From NCBI RefSeq assembly GCF_001665625.1, contig NZ_LZSY01000200.1, positions 1 through 64,000 on the forward strand: DNA of 64,000 bases. Direction: 5' to 3'. Shown in pieces: positions 51,135 through 59,670 of this stretch (the first letter of the stretch is position 1; each line of letters opens with the position of its first letter). The notes beneath the pieces were generated by a model. It worked only from the letters and a program-made list of their open reading frames with translations, had not been told where the DNA came from and ran no database searches. The translations under genes and the position numbers were made by a program. The stretch is from Mycolicibacterium peregrinum (lineage in GTDB: Bacteria; Actinomycetota; Actinomycetes; Mycobacteriales; Mycobacteriaceae).

Positions 51135-51241
51135 CACGGCCCGTGAGACTCCTCTCTCCTGCCGCAGGGCGCGTCGGTGGGAGCTGGGTTGTCGGTGGCT
51201 AGTGCGGACGATGCGCGGTTCACTTCAAACAGGAGGTTGTT

Positions 51242-51562
51242 ATGAAGCGTGTATCGGTGGCAGTCGTCGGTCTGGTGGCCGCCGCTCTGGCGACGAGTCC
51301 GGCGGCGGTGGCGTCGCCGTCGTGGACCATGCCGAATCTGATCGGGATGGACCTGCAGGGTGCACAGGACGCGATCCAGTCGCTGACGCATGGCGAGGTG
51401 TGGTTCAGCAGCTCGACCGATCTGACCGGGAAGGGCCGGGCCCAGATCAGCGACCGCAACTGGCAGGTGTGCAGCTCGACGCCGCCGCCCGGGGCGAAGT
51501 TCTCTGCGTCGACCAAGATCGACTTCGGGGTGGTGCGCATCGAGACGGAGAAGTGCCCGTGA
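51242..51562 (+). CDS. Secreted PASTA-like protein
   Basis: The 106-residue precursor has a signal peptide cleaved near VAS (residue 24) and a mature PASTA-like fold: MPNLIGMDLQGAQDAI for the first strand and helix, then CSSTPPPGAKFSASTKIDFGVV for the last strands. PASTA modules bind muropeptides or beta-lactams. The two cysteines (QVCSS and EKCP) could form a disulfide. AGGAGG lies 5 bases before the ATG. Similar single-domain exported proteins are common in mycobacteria. Confidence 0.82.
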   Translation: MKRVSVAVVGLVAAALATSPAAVASPSWTMPNLIGMDLQGAQDAIQSLTHGEVWFSSSTDLTGKGRAQISDRNWQVCSSTPPPGAKFSASTKIDFGVVRIETEKCP

Positions 51563-51627
51563 TGGTGTGAGTGGGTCTCGGTGTGGCTGAACGCGCCCGC
51601 TGGGGAGGATTGCGGTGACAGTGCCAA

Positions 51628-51642
51628 GCGAGTGGCACTCGC
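51628..51642. repeat. Short palindrome between convergent genes
   Basis: GCGAGTG and CACTCGC form a perfect dyad around one central base in the 108-base gap between the PASTA-like gene and the membrane protein gene. It may be part of a bidirectional terminator; the stem is short. Confidence 0.3.
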
Positions 51643-51670
51643 GGCGGTCCAGCGGGTGCCTTGAGCGTGG

Positions 51671-52729
51671 TTACCGCTCGCAGAGGTGCACCATCTGCGT
51701 ATCGGCGTCGACCAGTCGTTGAACGATGTTGAAATATGACACTTTTCGGATACGGATGCCGTCGTTGGAGAGTCCGGGTGTACGGGCTTGTTCGACGATG
51801 TCGACAATCTCGGACGAAAGGTCACTGATCTGTCGCAGGCGCCGGCCGACGGCCGGATCATCGACCCGCTCGGCGTAGCGGCCGAGTTGAGCCGACCACG
51901 TTCGGTACTCCGATAGGTCGGGCCCACCGGGGCCGATCTTGCTGGAGTCGAGAAGCTCTCGGTGGTCACTGATGTAGCGAGCCGCACCGATGGCGGTTCG
52001 GCAGTCGCGACCGGAGAACTGGCTCAACATGCCGAATGCCAGCCCGGCCACGACAGCCAACAGAAGGACCAGACCGGCTCGAAGCCAGCGCTGGCGGGTC
52101 GTGGGCGGCGCCGCAGGCGCCACTGTCTGCGCGACCGCACCGGCAACCTCCGGATCGGCGTCGGCAGCAGTGCGCAATCGTGCCAGATGCGGTTCACGGC
52201 GACGCCGGTCCCACTTCGGCCAGACCTGGCCGACCACCAACATCACGGCGATAGCCAGGTAGAGCAGGGCGAGTCGCGGTTGGTCCGCGAAGAATTCGAG
52301 CACCGGGAGCGCAATCGCGAATAATCCGATGAGCACCCAGCTGAGACGGCGGCGTGCCGGGGTGACCCGGTCCCGATACGCATTGCTGAGATCGATGGCG
52401 CGGACAGCAGCGGTCAGGACGGCCGGGTCAGTGGGTATCGGTTCGCTCCGCAGCGCCCGGGCCACAGCGGAGCGCTGCGCGGCGGTGAGCCCTTTCAACA
52501 CGGTGGCGTACGTGTTCACGACGGGCTGCGTGATCAGTGTGATCGGGATGGCAGCGAGCAGCCCGAATGCGGCCAGGCCGATGGCCACCGCCCAGGCCGG
52601 CCAGGGTGTCCACCAATGGTATTGCGGGTGAACCACTGCCCACCCGAACAACAGGATCCACACCGTCATCCACACCGATATGACTAGCCACCGAGCCCAC
52701 CATGGTGCGGTGTTGTACCAAACCCACAA
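51671..52729 (-). CDS. Multi-helix membrane protein, function unknown
   Basis: The 352-residue protein has a Trp-rich N terminus with two helices (about residues 12-65), two more at about 128-170 and one near 218-236, then a soluble helical C-terminal domain. No family motif is recognised. The start is TTG 52729, with AGAGGA about 10 bases upstream. A palindrome at 52864-52882, like one at 56188, lies upstream of it. It follows the receptor kinase on the same strand after 213 bases. Confidence 0.7.
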   Translation of the reverse strand: MWVWYNTAPWWARWLVISVWMTVWILLFGWAVVHPQYHWWTPWPAWAVAIGLAAFGLLAAIPITLITQPVVNTYATVLKGLTAAQRSAVARALRSEPIPTDPAVLTAAVRAIDLSNAYRDRVTPARRRLSWVLIGLFAIALPVLEFFADQPRLALLYLAIAVMLVVGQVWPKWDRRRREPHLARLRTAADADPEVAGAVAQTVAPAAPPTTRQRWLRAGLVLLLAVVAGLAFGMLSQFSGRDCRTAIGAARYISDHRELLDSSKIGPGGPDLSEYRTWSAQLGRYAERVDDPAVGRRLRQISDLSSEIVDIVEQARTPGLSNDGIRIRKVSYFNIVQRLVDADTQMVHLCER

Positions 52730-52855
52730 CGGACAATGTCCTCTCGACGGATGGCGCCGCGTTCAGCCACTCCCTGAGATTGTGACATCGCTGGTCACCT
52801 GCCCGGTGCGCCAGTTTCCCGCCACGGCACCGTCAGCTCGGCGGGAACAGTGTGC

Positions 52856-52890
52856 GGGTGAATCCGTCAAACTTCTTGACGGATTCACCC
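52856..52890. promoter_or_regulatory. 15-bp-stem palindrome, candidate operator or terminator
   Basis: A perfect 15-bp stem (52856-52870 with 52876-52890) has a 5-base centre. Its core CCGTCAAACTTCTTGACGG is very like the palindrome at 56188-56206. It lies 53 bases after the kinase gene and 127 bases before the TTG start of the membrane protein gene, both on the minus strand. No U tract follows in either direction. Confidence 0.6.
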
Positions 52891-52942
52891 AGACAGGTTG
52901 TCGAGAGCCAGGACTCGTTCAATCCGAGGTATTCGTCGCTGG

Positions 52943-54517
52943 TCAATTGAACGCAGTGCTGCCGGCCACGGGATGCGTCGTGCTGATGAGCTTGGCGTAG
53001 CAGTGATTTCGATCGAAGCCGTGGTCGCTGCACCAGGCCAAGGCGCCGCTTGCGGTGGGATAGGTGATCGGCGCGATGGTGACCCAGAAGTTGGGCGCGT
53101 CGAACGTCGACCAGTCACCGGACCACAGCAGCTTGGCGCCGTACTCGTGGCGCAGCCGCAGATGCTCTTCCAACGTCAACTCGTTGTCCCACACCACACC
53201 TTGGTCGACGACGCCCGGCCGCTTGGAACTCAACTGCGGCACCCATCGATCGGAACCCTGGGTGCTCACGACGGTGTGGTCTCCCAGTGAGATCTGGCGT
53301 AGCTGTGCCGAACTCGACGCTTCGGCGTTGCGGGTCGCCGTCGGCGTATACGACGGCGTGGCAGCCGTTGTCGGCACCGGCGCCGTCTTGTACACGGTGG
53401 GCCCGGCGACGGTCACGCCGGTCGGCGGCGAGAGCGCCGATGTCTGAGCCGGTGACGCGTCGTCTGAGTTCTTCGACAGGAGCAGACCGATGACCAGCCC
53501 GACCCCGCCAAGCAGGAGCGCAGCCACCAGCACGACGGCAGCCAGCGGCACCAAAGATTGCCGCGGAGGCGGTCCAGGCTCAGTGACGCCGGATGCGATG
53601 TGCGCGACGACCGGCGGTGCGGTGAACACCGGGGGTGAAACATACGGCGCCATCATGGTTTCGGCACTGGCGGCGACCCGCTCGTCAGTTGTGTGCAACG
53701 CCCGTTGCGCGGCGCGCCCCAATGCGCCGGCGCTGCCGTAACGGTCGTCGGGCTCCTTGGCCATGCCGCGCGCGATGACGGTATCCAGGGACGTGGGGAT
53801 CCCGGAGTGGGCAGTACTGGGCCGCGGCGGCGGGGTCGTCAGATGCGCCGCGATGAGCTGTTCGTTGCTATGGGTCGGGAACGGCGCGTCGGCGGTCAAC
53901 GCCTCGTAGAGCACGCAGGCCAGCGAGTAGACGTCGGCGGCGGGCGTGCACGGCTCGTCGCCGAACCGTTCCGGGGCCATATAGCTGAACGAGCCGATCC
54001 GGCTGTCCGCCTGGGTGAGGCTCGAATCGCCCTGGGCCTGAGCGATACCGAAGTCCAACAGATAGGCGAAGTCCGCGGAGGTGACGATGATGTTCTGCGG
54101 CTTGACGTCCCGGTGGATCAGCCCGCGAGCGTGCGCGGCATCCAGCGCGGAGGCAATCTGCTCGACGATGGTTACCGCGCGGCGCGGCTCGAGCGGGCCG
54201 GTGTTGATGAGGTCGTGCAGGGTCTGCCCGCGGACCAGGCGCATGTCGATGTAGAGGTTGCCGTCGATCTCGCCCCAGTCGTGAATCGGGACGACGTGGG
54301 GCTCCTCCAAGCTCGCCGCTGCCTGCGACTCACGCAGGAACCGGGTGCGGAACTGCTCGTCGTGGGCAAACTCCGCGCGCAGGATTTTCAGGGCGACGGT
54401 CCGGCCCTTGTCGGTGTCGACGGCCTCGTACACCTCGCCCATGCCGCCACGGCCGAGCAGCGCGGTCAGCGCATATTTGCCGAACCGGCCACCCACGCCC
54501 GGGTTGTTCTCGACCAT
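52943..54517 (-). CDS. Receptor Ser/Thr kinase with unrecognised ectodomain
   Basis: The 524-residue kinase has a PknB-type domain at residues 15-275 (glycine loop LGRGGMGEVY 21-30, Lys44, HRD 135-137, DFG 155-157, APE 181-183), a Pro-rich linker and a membrane helix at about 323-347. The ectodomain (about 350-524) starts with a Ser/Thr/Pro stalk and ends in a compact domain with two cysteines (AWCSDHGFDRNHCYAKL) that could be disulfide-linked; it is not PASTA, PknH_C or a solute-binding fold. ATG 54517 follows GAGGAGG at 8 bases. The last 17 codons are nearly duplicated at 63256-63309. Confidence 0.9.
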   Translation of the reverse strand: MVENNPGVGGRFGKYALTALLGRGGMGEVYEAVDTDKGRTVALKILRAEFAHDEQFRTRFLRESQAAASLEEPHVVPIHDWGEIDGNLYIDMRLVRGQTLHDLINTGPLEPRRAVTIVEQIASALDAAHARGLIHRDVKPQNIIVTSADFAYLLDFGIAQAQGDSSLTQADSRIGSFSYMAPERFGDEPCTPAADVYSLACVLYEALTADAPFPTHSNEQLIAAHLTTPPPRPSTAHSGIPTSLDTVIARGMAKEPDDRYGSAGALGRAAQRALHTTDERVAASAETMMAPYVSPPVFTAPPVVAHIASGVTEPGPPPRQSLVPLAAVVLVAALLLGGVGLVIGLLLSKNSDDASPAQTSALSPPTGVTVAGPTVYKTAPVPTTAATPSYTPTATRNAEASSSAQLRQISLGDHTVVSTQGSDRWVPQLSSKRPGVVDQGVVWDNELTLEEHLRLRHEYGAKLLWSGDWSTFDAPNFWVTIAPITYPTASGALAWCSDHGFDRNHCYAKLISTTHPVAGSTAFN

Positions 54518-54634
54518 CCTGTGTGCCTCCTCGACTGGCGAACAGGCGAACGTAGCGCGGGGTGCCGACAAGTTTATTTCGCGTTTGCTGGTTCCGGAGC
54601 GGAATTGGCGTGTCGCTGGTGCCGGCACTGGCCG

Positions 54635-54640
54635 TAGGCT
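54635..54640 (+). promoter_or_regulatory. -10 box for the lipoprotein gene
   Basis: TAGGCT ends 7 bases before the ATG at 54648, consistent with a leaderless or near-leaderless transcript. AGGA inside the short gap could also serve as a ribosome-binding site. Confidence 0.45.
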
Positions 54641-54647
54641 CAGGACC

Positions 54648-55601
54648 ATGCGATTCGCTCCCGTTGCCGCCGCGATGTTCGTCGCGGTGATGGTTGGGGT
54701 GAGCGGCTGCACCGGTGTGCCCGACCGTGAACGGGAAGCCGGCGACATCCGGAGCCGCATCGCGGCGATGCCAGGGGTGTCCGACGTCGGCCTGATCTAT
54801 GACAACGGCATCCTCGAGGGCACCCGGTTCGAACTCGCGGTGTCGATGGACCAGGCCACCGATCAGCAGGTCGGCGCAGTGGCTGCACAAATCGACGAGC
54901 TGCGCGGCAAGGACTTCGCGAAGTTCGACCAGCGGGTGAAGATCATTGTGGCCAAATGGACTTCGCTGTCCGCCGGCACCGATCTGCCCGACGACATCGA
55001 GCACGTGAGCGGACTGGTGCGTCGCCTTCGTGCCGACGTTCCGGCCGGGGAAATGAGCTGGTTCAGCGGCGCCGCGCCGGACGCGTCGAAGATAGAGGTT
55101 CGGGATGCCGAGGAACCCGGTGCGGCGGTCGACGCCATCCTGCGGATCTTCGCCGACCGGCCGCCCAGCGGCATCGAGGTGTCTGCCGCCGATCGGGTCG
55201 CCGATCCGCACTGGATGATCGTCAACCGGTTCACCCCCGCGGATAAGCAGCGTATCGACCAGCAATTGGCTGCAGCAGCTCCCGCCGACCCTGGCTGGAT
55301 CGGCGTCCGTGACGGGCGGATCGACCACTTCACCTTCGGTGTGCCGACGCGGGAGACCGCCTACGAGGACATCGTGCGAACCATCCACGCGCTCGAGGCC
55401 GGTCCGGAGCATCCGGTCAGCCTCACCTGGGCCTGGCCCGGCATTAAGTACCGCTACGACGAGCCACGCTGGGCGGGCACCGCCATGATCGGCAAATGCG
55501 AGTACGTCAACGGCGACCGGACCGTGTCCGAACCGCTCCTCCCTGAGGCGTTGGCGTTGCAACAGCGCATCCGCGACGAGTTCGACACCTGCCTCAAATA
55601 G
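54648..55601 (+). CDS. Lipoprotein, function unknown
   Basis: The 317-residue protein has a lipoprotein signal peptide with lipobox VSGC (Cys near residue 21). The mature part is alpha/beta and appears to contain two related halves of about 140 residues, each beginning near a region of the type IxxMPGVSDVGLIYDNG. It has two late cysteines (GKCEY and DTCLK). No known domain is recognised. It is divergent from the receptor kinase, so co-regulation is possible. Confidence 0.75.
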   Translation: MRFAPVAAAMFVAVMVGVSGCTGVPDREREAGDIRSRIAAMPGVSDVGLIYDNGILEGTRFELAVSMDQATDQQVGAVAAQIDELRGKDFAKFDQRVKIIVAKWTSLSAGTDLPDDIEHVSGLVRRLRADVPAGEMSWFSGAAPDASKIEVRDAEEPGAAVDAILRIFADRPPSGIEVSAADRVADPHWMIVNRFTPADKQRIDQQLAAAAPADPGWIGVRDGRIDHFTFGVPTRETAYEDIVRTIHALEAGPEHPVSLTWAWPGIKYRYDEPRWAGTAMIGKCEYVNGDRTVSEPLLPEALALQQRIRDEFDTCLK

Positions 55602-55609
55602 CGGCCGGG

Positions 55610-56101
55610 TCAGCCTTGGCCGGCGGGGGTCAGTTTGATCGCGCAGAGATGTTCTCGGTCGATCGCCTCGGTGAACTCGTCGAGCGTGGGGATGCGCGGA
55701 TCGAGGAACGTCAAACCCATCATCCGCTGGGCGCGTTTGGCGCCGTAGGACTCGGCGCAGCGGTGGAACAGGTCGGCGACGGCCGCGCGGTCCGCGACGA
55801 GTTCGCCGTGCATGGTCGTCGTCTGGCCATCCAGTAGGACCTCGGCGGTGGCGCCGCCGCGGAAGTTGATCTTCCACGCGGCGTCGGTCATCGCATAGAG
55901 CGTGTTGTCGATGACGTGTGCGGTGAGCGGAATCGCGTACTGCCGTCCGGTCTTTCGTCCCCGGACGTTCAGCACCATGAACTGTTTGCGGGTGGCGCCG
56001 GCAAACGGGGTGCGCACCAGCAACCGCATGATCGGGTTGACGACGCGCAGCATCAGTTTCGGCGGATGCGCCACGGTGACCGCGGGCGACTGCTCTGTCA
56101 T
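55610..56101 (-). CDS. Nitroreductase-family F420-type (Ddn-like) protein
   Basis: The 163-residue protein has the split-barrel flavin/deazaflavin fold, with LNVRGRKTGRQYAIPLT as the typical Ddn-like beta-hairpin. Relatives use F420H2 to reduce quinones or nitro compounds; some use FMN. The ligand is not certain from sequence alone. TAGCTT on the minus strand ends 6 bases before the ATG, so the mRNA may be leaderless. It converges with the lipoprotein gene. Confidence 0.75.
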   Translation of the reverse strand: MTEQSPAVTVAHPPKLMLRVVNPIMRLLVRTPFAGATRKQFMVLNVRGRKTGRQYAIPLTAHVIDNTLYAMTDAAWKINFRGGATAEVLLDGQTTTMHGELVADRAAVADLFHRCAESYGAKRAQRMMGLTFLDPRIPTLDEFTEAIDREHLCAIKLTPAGQG

Positions 56102-56185
56102 GACCTCAAGCTAGGCTGATTGTTCGGTGTTGCCCAGGGGGCCGGTGGATGCTGATCGTGTCCTGGCTGCCACCTGTCCGACTGA

Positions 56186-56208
56186 AACCGTCAAAACTTT
56201 TGACGGTT
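56186..56208. promoter_or_regulatory. 11-bp-arm palindrome, candidate operator
   Basis: Arms AACCGTCAAAA and TTTTGACGGTT flank a single base. The core resembles that of the 52856-52890 palindrome. It lies in the 199-base divergent region between the Ddn-like gene and the Mut7-C gene, a usual place for an operator. Confidence 0.55.
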
Positions 56209-56300
56209 CCACGCCGGCTGATCCAACGGCTTGCCGTCATCGTGTCCATCTTTCATGTCAATGATTGCAGCCGGCGAGGGACGAGCGTCACCATGGCGAT

Positions 56301-57047
56301 ATGGCCGGTTTCGTCACGGTCCGGGTCTACGCCGAGCTCAACGACTTCGTGGAAGCGGACTCGCGCGGCCGCGTCGTGCGCCGGCCTTGCCGGAGCCATC
56401 AGACCGTCAAGGACGTCCTCGAGGCCATGGGCATTCCGCACACCGAGATCGACCTGATCCTCGTCAACGGGGACCCGGTGGGTTTCGACCACCGCCCGGT
56501 CGGCGGCGATCGCATCGCGGTGTATCCGATGTTCGAGGCGCTCGACATCGGGTCCACGGCGCGGCTTCGGCCCCAGCCGTTGCGGGATCCGCGGTTCGTG
56601 ATCGACGTCAACCTGGGACGCCTGGCACGACTGCTCCGAGTGCTCGGGTTCGACGTGTGGTGGTCGAGCGACACCGACGATCAAAAGCTGGCCGACATCA
56701 GCCTGGACCAGCAGCGGATCCTGCTGACACGAGACCGTGGGCTGTTGAAGCGTCGCGCGATCACCCATGGCCTGTTCGTTCACTCGCAACAGCCCGAGGA
56801 GCAGACGCTGGAGGTGATGCGGCGGTTGGACCTGCGACGGCGAGTCGCGCCGTTCACTCGGTGTGTGCGGTGCAACGGCAGGCTGGCTGCGGTGGCGAAG
56901 GAGCAGGTGATCGACCACCTTGAGCCGTTGACCCGCCGCTACTACGACGAGTTCAGCCAGTGCCCGGAATGCGGGCGGATCTATTGGGCCGGTTCACATT
57001 TCGCGAGATTGACCAGCCTGGTCGACGGGCTGCTCGAACAACTCTGA
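56301..57047 (+). CDS. Mut7-C RNase-domain protein with ubiquitin-like N terminus
   Basis: The 248-residue protein has a ThiS/MoaD-like ubiquitin-fold domain (about residues 1-80) and a Mut7-C PIN-like nuclease domain (RFVIDVNLGRLARLLRVLGFD, then LLTRDRGLL) ending in a zinc ribbon (CVRCNG and CPECGRIYW). Mut7-C proteins are thought to act on RNA. ATG 56301 starts the conserved domain; TTG 56265 is the alternative. Neither has a strong ribosome-binding site. Confidence 0.85.
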   Translation: MAGFVTVRVYAELNDFVEADSRGRVVRRPCRSHQTVKDVLEAMGIPHTEIDLILVNGDPVGFDHRPVGGDRIAVYPMFEALDIGSTARLRPQPLRDPRFVIDVNLGRLARLLRVLGFDVWWSSDTDDQKLADISLDQQRILLTRDRGLLKRRAITHGLFVHSQQPEEQTLEVMRRLDLRRRVAPFTRCVRCNGRLAAVAKEQVIDHLEPLTRRYYDEFSQCPECGRIYWAGSHFARLTSLVDGLLEQL

Positions 57048-57121
57048 TCGCTCGGGCGAATCGGATTGGCTGGGCGCGAAGCACATTGGCCTCTTCCCAC
57101 TCTCACTATACGGCGGGGGGT

Positions 57122-57141
57122 GGGGCTTGCGGCAAGGCCCC
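57122..57141 (+). promoter_or_regulatory. Rifamycin-associated element (RAE) upstream of arr
   Basis: GGGGCTTGCGGCAAGGCCCC is an imperfect palindrome matching the known actinobacterial RAE (GGGGCTTGCxxxAAGCCCC type) that precedes rifamycin-inactivation genes, with one extra G in the right arm. It lies 46 bases before the GTG. TTGCGG inside it could act as -35, with CACAAT at 57152-57157 as -10 after 19 bases. Confidence 0.75.
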
Positions 57142-57187
57142 TGACGTGCTGCACAATCTTCCGGTCCGTGACGAGATGGGGGATTTT

Positions 57188-57616
57188 GTGACGAATACGC
57201 CGAAACCGTTCGAGGTGCACGAGTCCGGTGCGCTCCTGCACGGCACCAAAGCAGACCTGGCGGTGGGTGAGTACCTGGTGCCCGGCCGTGAGTCGAACTA
57301 CGAAGCCGGCCGGATCATGAACCACGTGTACGTCACCCGCACGTTGGATGCCGCGGTGTGGGGAGCCGAGATGGCCGCCGGCGAAGGACCGGGCCGCATC
57401 TACATCGTCGAACCCGAAGGTGCGCTGGAGGACGACCCGAACGTGACCGACAAGAAGCTGCCCGGAAACCCGACCTGCTCCTACCGCACCCGCGAGCCGG
57501 TGAGAATCGTCGGTGAGCTCACCGACTGGGTGGGGCATTCACCCGAGCAGCTGCAAGACATGCGCGACGGCCTGGCTGACCTCCGTCGGCGCGGGCTGGA
57601 CGTCATCTACGACTGA
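57188..57616 (+). CDS. arr: NAD+-rifampin ADP-ribosyltransferase
   Basis: The 142-residue enzyme transfers ADP-ribose from NAD+ to rifamycins, giving resistance. It closely follows Arr of M. smegmatis: FEVHESG, LLHGTKADL (catalytic His), HVYVTRTLDAAVWGAEMAAG (Tyr), GRIYIVEPEG, EDDPNVTDKKLPGNPT (Asp), SYRTREPVRIVGEL and a LDVIYD end. GTG 57188 is chosen because GGGGG lies 5-6 bases upstream and the N terminus then matches Arr; an in-frame ATG at 57176 has no such site. An RAE precedes it, so it is probably rifamycin-inducible. Confidence 0.96.
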   Translation: MTNTPKPFEVHESGALLHGTKADLAVGEYLVPGRESNYEAGRIMNHVYVTRTLDAAVWGAEMAAGEGPGRIYIVEPEGALEDDPNVTDKKLPGNPTCSYRTREPVRIVGELTDWVGHSPEQLQDMRDGLADLRRRGLDVIYD

Positions 57617-57669
57617 TCTCTCCAGGCCCCGCCGGTTCGCTCGATACGGGGATTTGTGCCCACTCCCCG

Positions 57670-57675
57670 TACCCT
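57670..57675 (+). promoter_or_regulatory. -10 box for the zinc-finger SDR gene
   Basis: TACCCT ends 6 bases before GTG 57682, which directly follows ATG 57679. A leaderless mRNA would begin at this GTG, making the real start one codon later than annotated. Confidence 0.35.
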
Positions 57676-57678
57676 TCG

Positions 57679-59100
57679 ATGGTGAACGCGATCGACCCCG
57701 ACCAGCTCAGCACGTGCCTACGGGTGCTGTCCGAGGTGGACAAGCTGCCTCCCGAGCACCCCGACGCCGTTGCTGTGCGGCTCGCCACCGCGAAGATGTT
57801 CAAGGCGCTGAAGAAGGCTCGCCGGACCGCCAAACGCGACGCGATCGCGGCCGCTGACCGCGCTGTCATCGCCGCTACCGCCACCGGTGCGCCGGGACGG
57901 ATCGACGACGAAACCCAGGGCTTGCCGCTGGTGTCCACCGCGGTCGGGGCCAGTGCGGGCACGCTGCTGCGCTCGCGGGCCTGCTACATCTGCAAAAAGC
58001 ACCACACCGTGGTCGACGCCTTCTACCACCAGCTTTGTCCGGAATGCGCCGCGATCAACCGGGCCAAGCGGGATGCCCGCACCGACCTGACCGGGCGCAC
58101 GGCCCTGCTCACCGGCGGGCGCGCCAAGATCGGCATGTACATCGCGCTGCGGCTGTTGCGCGATGGTGCACACACCACGATCACCACCCGGTTTCCCAAC
58201 GACGCGGTGCGCCGCTTCGCCGCGATGGAGGACAGCGCCGACTGGCTGCACCGGCTGCGGGTGGTGGGTATCGACCTGCGTGACCCGGCTCAAGTGGTTG
58301 CTCTTGCCGACGAGGTGGCCGCGCAGGGGCCGCTGGACATCCTGATCAACAACGCTGCGCAGACGGTGCGTCGCGCGCCGGGCTCGTATGCCGCGCTGGT
58401 GGAGGCCGAGCGCACCCCGCCGCCGGCGTTGGTCGACGTCGTCACCTTCGACCACGTCAGTGACGCGCACCCGCATGCCCTGGCCGGGAGCCTCGGCGAG
58501 CACCCCACCGCGCACGCGCTCACCGAACTAGCCCTGACGGCCCGCAGCGCCTCGCCGGAGCGGATCGCTGCGGGGACGGCCATCGACGCGGGTGGGCTGC
58601 TGCCCGACACCGCGTCGGTGAACAGCTGGACCCAACGCGTGCACGAGGTCGACGCAATGGAGCTCCTCGAAGTGCAGCTGTGCAACCAGACCGCGCCGTT
58701 CATTCTGGTGAGCCGGCTGCGTCCCGCGATGGCCGCGTCACCGGCCCGGCGCAAGTACGTGGTGAACGTGTCCGCGATGGAAGGCCAGTTCGGCCGCGGC
58801 TACAAGGGGCCCGGGCACCCGCACACCAACATGGCCAAGGCCGCACTGAACATGCTGACCCGCACCAGTTCCGGGGAAATGCTGGAGCAGGACGGGATCT
58901 TGATGACCGCCGTCGACACCGGGTGGATCACCGATGAGCGTCCGCACCCGACCAAGCTGCGGCTGGCCGAAGAAGGGTTCCACGCACCGCTGGATCTGGT
59001 GGATGGTGCTGCACGCGTGTATGACCCGATCGTGCGTGGGGAATTGGGCGAGGATCTGTACGGGTGCTTCTTGAAGGACTACTCGCCGGCTAGTTGGTAG
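57679..59100 (+). CDS. SDR-family oxidoreductase with N-terminal zinc motif
   Basis: The 473-residue protein has a helical N terminus, a four-cysteine zinc-ribbon-like motif (C102, C105, C120, C123), and an SDR Rossmann domain from about residue 136 (LLTGGRAKIG, then ILINNAAQT). The catalytic part is unusual: after NVSAMEGQFGRGYKG, the usual YxxxK reads TNMAK, with Thr in place of Tyr and the Ser-Lys spacing longer than normal. A nearby Tyr in GRGYKG might substitute, or the protein may not be a standard dehydrogenase. ATG 57679 or GTG 57682 may be the start. It is on the arr strand but has its own predicted promoter. Confidence 0.82.
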   Translation: MVNAIDPDQLSTCLRVLSEVDKLPPEHPDAVAVRLATAKMFKALKKARRTAKRDAIAAADRAVIAATATGAPGRIDDETQGLPLVSTAVGASAGTLLRSRACYICKKHHTVVDAFYHQLCPECAAINRAKRDARTDLTGRTALLTGGRAKIGMYIALRLLRDGAHTTITTRFPNDAVRRFAAMEDSADWLHRLRVVGIDLRDPAQVVALADEVAAQGPLDILINNAAQTVRRAPGSYAALVEAERTPPPALVDVVTFDHVSDAHPHALAGSLGEHPTAHALTELALTARSASPERIAAGTAIDAGGLLPDTASVNSWTQRVHEVDAMELLEVQLCNQTAPFILVSRLRPAMAASPARRKYVVNVSAMEGQFGRGYKGPGHPHTNMAKAALNMLTRTSSGEMLEQDGILMTAVDTGWITDERPHPTKLRLAEEGFHAPLDLVDGAARVYDPIVRGELGEDLYGCFLKDYSPASW

Positions 59101-59124
59101 GGCGGCCTCGCTCGCGGCCGGCGT

Positions 59125-59647
59125 CTACCGGACGCAGCGGGCTCGCAGGAGGTCGTGCTGAGTAGTCGACTCTGGACACGGGTATGCGGCTTTCCTTGTC
59201 CCCGCGCGTAATTCGGCGATACGGGCGATGACGTCGTCATAGCTCAACCCGGATTCGGCGAGCAGGCACCCGATCACCGTGCTCGTCCGGCCCTTCCCGC
59301 CCCAGCAGTGCACGTACGATGCGGCCGGCGTCCCACTCGGAGTGGATGCGAGCCAGGATTGCGTCGTAGCCCGCATCAGCGAGGACGCCGTAGTCGGGAA
59401 TCGGATGCGCGAAGTACCGCGCTATGCGCCCGGAATTCTCAGCTGCCGCGCGCAGAAGCTCTCGGTAGGGGGCCAGCCGGTCAGCGTCGGTGGTGAGGTC
59501 GATGATGGTGTCGATTCCGGCGCCGAGCAGGACGCGGATCTTGGTTTCTGCGTTCTCGGGTGTGGTGGCACCGGGGTATTCACCGGCGAGCAGCCGGTTC
59601 GGCTCGACCCACCACGCGTGCAGGACGTCGTCGTGCGGCCACTCCAT
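59125..59647 (-). pseudogene. Tyrosine-phosphatase-like gene with a frameshift
   Basis: The N-terminal part (from ATG 59647, starting MEWPHDDVLH) reads in one frame to ARIHSEWDAG, and the catalytic part (YVHCWGGKGRTSTVIG, then to the stop at 59125) continues in the next frame. HCxxGxxRT is the dual-specificity/tyrosine phosphatase P-loop. Removing one base in the GCCGGCC run at about 59323-59329 would restore a protein of about 173 residues. It follows the TetR gene by 23 bases. The frameshift could be real, programmed, or a sequencing error in a GC run. Confidence 0.8.
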
Positions 59648-59670
59648 GCTGCCGAGGTTAGCGACCGGCG

